Origin: Sipunculus nudus
Lineage: Eukaryota; Annelida; Sipuncula; Golfingiida; Sipunculidae
Direction of reading: 5' to 3'
DNA length: 64,000 bases
Assembly: GCA_026874595.1 (NCBI GenBank)
Contig: CM049313.1
Coordinates: 42,188,659-42,252,658 of the forward strand
This document shows, in pieces, positions 58,601 to 64,000 of the stretch. Numbering within the stretch: position 1 is the first letter of the stretch; every line of letters starts with the position of its first letter. The notes under the pieces were generated by a model. It saw nothing but the letters and a program-made list of their open reading frames with translations. It did not search any database and was not told where the DNA came from. The translations under genes were made by a program, and so were the position numbers.

Positions 58601-61600
58601 TGTTTGAACTGTGCATGTGCAACATTCCATCTCAATCTGTTTTGACTGAAATGTAGAAGCGTCTCATGCATTGCGTCTGAAGTCACAGGTACATGACAAA
58701 ATCAGCATGAGGCTGATATAATAAGCAGTGACAGACCCTCCCAAATTGTCGTTTTAGCGTATGTTAACTTGAGCCCATAGGTTTCCCTGAATTTGAGTGC
58801 CTGTTTACCCAAAACATGACGTTATGCGCTCAAAAACGGCTCACATAGACGAAACGGGGAGCTTCGAAATAATATTTACAAAGATATATTTCAAAGAGTT
58901 TTGCGTAAGTAACGGAAAAAATGGTCACGTGTATAAATCAATGAGTGCATGCCTATACGGATCGCCGTTGTTATGTGTATTAATTTGTCCTTGTGACGAT
59001 CTTCATGTACGCCATACCAATAAGGACCGGTACGCCACAACAGTAAGGACCGGTACGCCACAAAAGTAAGGACTGGTTCGCCACAACAGTAAGGATCGAG
59101 TGTCACATAAGTAAATGCGTCTTTGCACGGATTAATTTAACCACCTTTTTTACCGGGTGAGCACGCTTCATCAGGCAATAAAGGTAAAAGACAAAAAGTT
59201 GGTTTATCGTCGATGCCAGTCTCATCCGACTTTACACTTTGCCTTCCTGGTCTTTCGGGGCTGTTCATTCTTGTAGATTTTCTAGCTCCCTGGGTAGCAC
59301 ACATTAGCAGCCACTGGCAGCCATTAAGGGATCTAGAAGGTAATTTGTTTTACATTTGCCTGTCCCCCATGACCGGTGTCAATTAGTTCCTTGGTCGTGA
59401 AGTACCACTCTTGTGGTAAAGACTAATTTTAACGTAGCGCGCGAAGACGACTAGAACGAGACTCAAACTCACAACCTTGGGAACACAAGTCCACCGCCCT
59501 AGCCTGGGCCAAGTGTGTTATGCGACATGTAACGACTTTTGGTAAGCAGCGTGAGAACATAAAGATGTACACACCCAGCTACCCACCCAGACACATGCAT
59601 ACACTGTGTATGAAGTAACTTACCTAGGAGAGGGGCTTCGTTGCTCATGGGTACATATTCCGACAGCAGCAGTAGGTTGACGACCATAGAGAGAAGAACG
59701 GTGATACCTTCAAGTAAAATGTCACAATGACATCACTTAGTCATGATCCTGAAAGGAGGACTCAAGTACTCAGTTCAAAGTACTTCTAACCGAGTACACG
59801 AATACGATATCAGGATCCGGGCACTCGGACAGGTCAGCATTGCTGGATCTCGTTTCTGCATCTTCAGACTTCCAAGTCTGTGACAGATATGCTTTACACA
59901 GACCTTTATTCAGGGAACCAGTTTGGAGTCTATTTCATGAATAATGAACAGAGGCAATTTGTCCAATCAAACAACGCGCGTGAACTTGTTTTACGCGGCT
60001 GCAAGGGGCACGTCAGGTGCTAGTCCTAGACCAAACGTTTAGCATTACCGGCATCAAGGATTTGACTAATCAAATAAAGTCATATAAACATGTCCCCTTT
60101 CTGATGCACATGTGTTCTAGTTTAGACGGCATGTGAACAGAAAAGTGTATTGTTTGCATTGTATTCGTTGGATCTGATTGACAGTTTTTGTTTGAGCCCG
60201 GTCATAGGCTTGGTCATGATTCATGAAATATACGCCAACATGGATCGCTGAAATATAGTCTATGAAACGCGTGTAGCTGCCACATGGTAGTATTAAAGGT
60301 ACAATAAAAATAACGTCTGCACACACGTTGTGTCATAGTACCTTACTCATGCCTTACCGCATTTAACATAAAAAACATATATCTTCCTATATGTTACCAG
60401 CACACAGGTCATAGAAGAATAGATTTCAAATTCACATTTTGAGTGAGGGCCCCAGAGCGGGTCCAGCAGAAATGGATTCCCGTTAAAAGAGCATAAAAAA
60501 TATACGATGTGTCTTCATTGAGATACGGTCCGGGACCTGCTCTAGGTATGGCAACCTATGCCTGGCTGGTGAGATATGTTATTAATCCGCTTTAATCTGC
60601 CTCATCAGTTAGTATAAATGTTTACACTGAATATTTTCTTAACATATTACATTAACATGTGAGAAATTATAATTATTAGTGCATGCGTTAAAACAAATTG
60701 GTCACCCGCATTCGGGGACCCGCACATATGGAAAGGAACGTGCCGCATGCGGGGCCCCACGCGGGTGAAAATTCACATGTATGGAAAGGCACCTTTATTT
60801 TAATGGTTCCAAACCTCTTGTGTAAGTATATCATGTCATATCAAATGAAATTCAAATAAATATAAATTCAAATAAAACGCGAAACTTACCCAGCGTCACA
60901 CGCTCGCCTGAATCACAAGGTAACAAAAATTGAAAACACGTGACCAGATTGATCAGGATATCGGGAAACAGGATGTAGAACACATATGGCCAGGCATGGC
61001 GACGTAAGGTCAAGGAGAAATGGAGACTCGGGAACGCATCCGGGCAACAACCGTACACTGCTTCCCGGCGCTCGGCCTTGACCCCAACCAGGTCCCATTC
61101 AGAGTCTGCCACATAGTCAGAGGTGTCGAGGACAACGCCTTCCTTAAGCTGGACATCCAAGGATCGTTTTGAGTATGCCCATGACATAAACGACAGCTCA
61201 CATGTCTGCTGGTCGAATGGAAAATAGCGAACATCCGGTACACAGGAAGTTTCCAGAATGGCGGGATACATGTACGTTACGTAGCCGGAACTGTTAACGG
61301 GCGTGATGACGTCACTGTATGTCGGTCCGAAGGTATCGGAAGCACTACAAACAAATTATGGTCAATTTTATTGTGTATATTCATAATTATTTATAAAGAA
61401 TTTTCTAAACCCTTAAAGGTTCATATAATTTAAATTGAATTGCGGACGGATTCTGACACATTTTACATTAATATCATATGTTATATCTTGCTCAGCGTTT
61501 TATTTTTTGTAATAAAACATAATAGTTAGTAGAGGGAAGATTTGCTCTAGGTTACTAAAAAAAACCCTTTAAAAACGATAATTTATTTGTAAAATAAAAA

Positions 61601-63564
61601 TGCCCTCAAGATGAGCCATTCCATTCCTTAATGTTTGTAACAGTTCATCAAAATTATTGATGTGTTTCTTTAGTTGAGTTTAAGTCAAGTAAGAATGTTT
61701 TTTTATAACTGATAGAGATTCAGACAAGAATGCACGGCCTTTTTGGGCTGCTCGCATGTGTCTGATTACACACAAGATATCTCAGAATTTTGAATAATAT
61801 TTATAAATTTAAGTTTTACGAGAGATGGGATGAAGAAAGGCGGAGGTAAAATGGTATAGGCGAATGTTTGTTTGCTTTTAAGGTATAAACTCTAAGTGAT
61901 GACAGTAATTAATTTCATTTCTATCTTAATTTCAGCATTATTTTCATATACTATCGGCATACCCTTGATTGCGACATTCGACTTGCGACACCGGGTTTTA
62001 GTCTGTTTGAAAGATGGCGGACGTGAACGCTTTTCACATGCTTGCAGTAAAATGAATCAGTTGGGATGTGATTGGGCACTAAATAACGACGTGTAATTAC
62101 TCGGGGATACTTTCATGTCTGGAAACATCTACGTGAGAGCCTTCGTCATTATTTGAATTACTACCATCTTCCCTGCTGTGTGGTCGTCGAAAAGTAAAAT
62201 AATTTCAGCCTGATTTCTACATACCATCAGTATATTATTGATTACGGCATATAACTTGCGATATCCGTGTTTATGCTATACTTTTCCATGAGATTTTTCA
62301 TATCCTAAGAATACCTTCAAACTCATTCAACAGCCAAGGATCGGTCTTAGGGCGCTTTTCGTGTACGCTTTTTGCGAGCGTTTGCCGCGCCGCTGCAGCG
62401 CGGCGAAAATCCAACCAGTTAAAAAGTCATGTGCTATTTCCATGTATGCGATTGCCGCGCGGCAAACGCACGCGTCAGTTTTGGAATCCAGCAGTGCTGG
62501 ATTTCTGCGTTTGCCGCGCGGCAAACGCATGGGAATTCCGCCTTAATGACGTCACATGTGGGATTTTCCCGTACTCGTATGTTGAAGTCTGTTCAGCTGA
62601 GTCAGGAAGGCATGCGATTGCCGCGCGGCAAACGCATACAAAACGCTCACATGGAAAAAGACTGGCTATGATAATTGTGGACGGAATACTGTTAATTTAA
62701 CGAAAGGGAATTGTGCCGTCTTCCACAAAATCTATCATTGCAGGTCCGGCTGATGGCTGGGAGGTTAGAGGATCACTAATATTTGGCCAAAGAGGGAAGT
62801 AAAGTTGCAAAAAATTAAACCAAGCAGGGGCGGATAAAACGGTGGTTGGGGGGGGGGGGGGGGGGAGGTGAGGCGAGGCTGTATTTACAGCACTTTGCTT
62901 CGCATGTCTATACTGCAAACCCATGCGTTACAATTGCGAGGAATTCATCTAGAAAAGCATCACCCCTTCAACGCTTGCGTCTGTTTTGTAGTCTATCCAG
63001 TCCAAAAATGCTTCCGCCGGACCATGACTGTTTCTGTTTCCCTTTGAGTAATCCTTTTTCATGAGCATACGCACTGCGCGTAATGATCGTCTGTTGCGTT
63101 CAGGTCCTGTGAGGCCTTATGCCGGGTGTCGTTAAATGAAACCGTACACATACCACAAATTGCTCGCCTTCCAGAGGTTAATAGGGGGTCTATATTATCA
63201 TTAGAAATATATCAAATACAATCCTGTTTTGTCAGTATAACCGACCAGAAAAAATGCTATGCATATCAGGTTCTACCCCCATTTCTTAAAATTTCTGCTT
63301 CAGTGCCTATATTATATGGTGCAAGAAGCTCTCCGTTTAGCTAAAGACGCCTCATCCCATGAAAGGTAGAATAATATCTATTAACCCTTAATTCTCAGTC
63401 CCAACCAACAAATGGCGTTAGTAGGCTGGAAACGGTCTTTTCCAGTTGACTCACCTATTAAACAGCACGATGTCAGGCTTCCAGTGGTTTCGGTGAGATA
63501 TATGGATCACACTGTGACCACCATAGTCTTGTGGGTCCCAGGTGAGCCGAGGATCGGTCCAGTA
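55275..63564 (-). CDS. Nicotinic acetylcholine receptor alpha-type subunit, C-terminal six exons
   Basis: A pentameric ligand-gated cation channel subunit of the plasma membrane. Exons: 63455-63564 (110 nt), 60890-61344, 59624-59707, 57298-57497, 56005-56328 and 55275-55424; phases 2,1,1,0,0 fit and the frame is open to the stop. The first exon has loop A Trp-Lys-Pro-Asp-Ile. The second has the Cys loop (two Cys 13 residues apart with Phe-Pro-Phe-Asp), loop B Ser-Trp-Ala-Tyr, loop C Tyr-Gly-Cys-Cys (hence alpha type) and TM1. The third is TM2 with Glu at -1' and 20' and Leu at 9', implying cation selectivity. The fourth is TM3, the fifth the cytoplasmic loop, the sixth TM4. Odd: aromatic-box Tyr of loop A and the second loop C Tyr are both Phe, and TM2 14' is Asn. 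Signal peptide and loop D exons lie beyond the window. Confidence 0.92.
55600..55680. repeat. (TA)n microsatellite in the last receptor intron
   Basis: TA repeats with scattered interruptions, between the cytoplasmic-loop and TM4 exons. Confidence 0.9.
56740..56753. repeat. Poly-C tract in a receptor intron
   Basis: A run of about 14 C between the TM3 and cytoplasmic-loop exons. Confidence 0.9.
56988..57203. mobile_element. Foldback MITE, copy 1, in a receptor intron
   Basis: The left arm GCTTTGTAAAGCAAGATT--C-GGGTT--ACCACCAGGG and the right arm ending AAGCGGTTA are related to copy 2 at 57590-57900. The arms are more diverged and the centre differs. Confidence 0.6.
57590..57900. mobile_element. 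Foldback MITE, copy 2, in a receptor intron
   Basis: The ends TAACCG...CGGTTA open inverted arms of about 85 bp. The left arm (GCAAGATTTTCTGGGTT, CACCAGGGTGCGCACAGA, GAATTGCAATCAGAC) returns reverse-complemented at the right end with few changes. No coding capacity. It lies between the TM2 and TM3 exons. Confidence 0.8.
59019..59104. repeat. 23-bp tandem repeat, about four copies
   Basis: The unit TAAGGACCGGTACGCCACAA plus three bases occurs three times closely and once degenerate. It lies in the intron between TM2 and TM3 exons. Confidence 0.85.
59340..59515 (-). mobile_element. tRNA-derived SINE-like element
   Basis: On the minus strand box A TTGGCCCAGGCT (59501-59512) is followed by GGCGGTGGACTTGTG and box-B-like GAGTTTGAGTCT (59459-59470). 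This copies the text of a tRNA through the anticodon and T arms. The 3' part is unrelated sequence. It is not a working tRNA because the stems do not close. Confidence 0.6.
60700..60800. repeat. GC-rich hairpin segment in a receptor intron
   Basis: TCACCCGC and GCGGGTGA flank GGGGACCC and GGGGCCCC words, with CACAT-ATGGAAAGG written twice (60725 and 60775). Probably a small foldback repeat. Confidence 0.4.
61940..62290. repeat. Two diverged direct copies about 268 bp apart
   Basis: AC-ATC-G-ATA then TTGATT-CG-CAT followed by ACTTGCGA-A-CCG-GTTT is present near 61950-62000 and again near 62222-62272. Confidence 0.45.
62371..62636. repeat. Cluster of GC-rich 24-bp palindromes
   Basis: The half site TGCGTTTGCCGC followed at once by its exact reverse complement makes a perfect 24-bp palindrome at 62506-62529. 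Copies at 62447-62470 and 62613-62636 differ at one base of the left half (TGCGATTG). A fourth, at about 62375-62410, has the halves pushed apart by an inner CGCTGCAGCG palindrome. They lie in the large receptor intron in otherwise AT-rich DNA. Open frames across them, on both strands, are by-products. Confidence 0.9.
62848..62868. repeat. Poly-G tract
   Basis: A run of about 18 G in a receptor intron. Confidence 0.9.
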
Positions 63565-63636
63565 CTGTAACAGAGAAAATGTCGGAGAATATAGTGCGTT
63601 ACACCAGTGGCTCACCAAGAAAATTTGGCGATTATT

Positions 63637-63640
<4 letters not shown>

Positions 63641-63689
<49 letters not shown>
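63641..63689. repeat. (TA)n microsatellite at the right LTR tip
   Basis: About 24 TA units ending exactly where the LTR begins. Confidence 0.95.
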
Positions 63690-63693
<4 letters not shown>

Positions 63694-64000
63694 ACAGATT
63701 TCTGTTTTATTCTGAGCTGTTGACACGTCTCTTTTATTCTGCGCTGTTGACATTCTGATTCGTGTTTGGCTCAAGCCCTGGGCGTTGCTAAGCTACAGCG
63801 TTCCTTGTTCTAGCTGGCCGGGTGCGGCCCACGTGTAAACACAGCGGTCGTGCTAGTCTTGGGTTTTCTCGCCTGGCCGAGCCGGGTCGGCCAACGTGTG
63901 AATCCTGGTTTGTAGAAACACAGCATTCGTTGTCCTAGATGTTTCCTGTAACGTGTGTATAATTGGGTTCTTAGGATTGTTCGAGAAATGAAAAGTTCTC
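63690..64000 (+). mobile_element. Start of an LTR related to 4403-5255, cut by the window edge
   Basis: Begins TGTTACAGATT and, reverse-complemented, follows the left LTR through GTTTACACG, CGGCTCGGCCAGGCG, GCTGTGTTTCTACA, TTACAGGAAACATCTAG and GAGAACTT. It contains a short internal duplication (TTTTATTCTG-GCTGTTGACA twice) that the left copy lacks. It lies in the intron upstream of the 110-nt receptor exon. Whether it is a solo LTR or a full element cannot be told. Confidence 0.8.

Noticed and set aside
59400-59515. A functional tRNA gene
   Set aside because: Box A and B are readable but the acceptor and T stems do not pair, so a SINE head is the better call.
62327-62700. Several overlapping frames with Leu-Pro-Arg-Gly-Lys-Arg text
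   Set aside because: They are produced by the 24-bp palindrome, which reads alike on both strands.

Overview
The window is eukaryotic, AT-rich and intron-bearing. It has long microsatellites, G/C homopolymers, metazoan gypsy-type retrotransposons and a nicotinic acetylcholine receptor gene. The mix of a divergent receptor subunit and a short-LTR Mag/Steamer-type retroelement fits a mollusc, most likely a bivalve. That placement is inference, not a sequence match.

Left end (1-5255): most of a decayed Ty3/gypsy retrotransposon on the minus strand. It has an 853-bp LTR, a tRNA-Pro primer binding site, gag, protease and integrase, and then the start of reverse transcriptase at base 1. Integrase lies before reverse transcriptase, the Gmr1-type order. 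Part of gag is duplicated in tandem (period 501 bp).

Middle (about 6000-45600): a dispersed family of at least five related loci for small secreted proteins (A 6034-7339 minus, B 19185-20460 minus, C 26959-28363 plus, D 38371-38885 plus and decayed, E 44014-45575 minus). A, B and C each give 639 coding nt (212 aa) from three exons with identical phases (1 and 2). A 5'UTR splice acceptor sits just before the ATG in A, B, C and E. I cannot name the family; its C-terminal half looks like a ConA/laminin-G-like jelly roll. Individual loci carry striking lesions: intron 1 starts GT, GC or GG depending on the copy, E has a one-base shift in an A8 run, and D is a relic. The space between them holds microsatellites, minisatellites, foldback elements, SINE-like pieces and long stretches where I see nothing.

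46842-54316: a TA-flanked pogo/Tigger-like DNA transposon relic, a 34-bp minisatellite of about 18 copies, and a 5'-truncated Ty3/gypsy element of conventional order. That element has a 163-bp 3' LTR carrying NRF-1, ETS and YY1-like sites.

55275-64000: the last six coding exons of an alpha-type nicotinic receptor subunit (minus strand). All splice phases are consistent and the frame is open to the stop in TM4. Its introns hold foldback MITEs, a tRNA-like SINE and a cluster of perfect GC-rich palindromes. The intron upstream of the 110-nt exon contains the start of an LTR related to the one at 4403-5255, in opposite orientation and again at a (TA)n tract. The N-terminal exons lie beyond base 64000.
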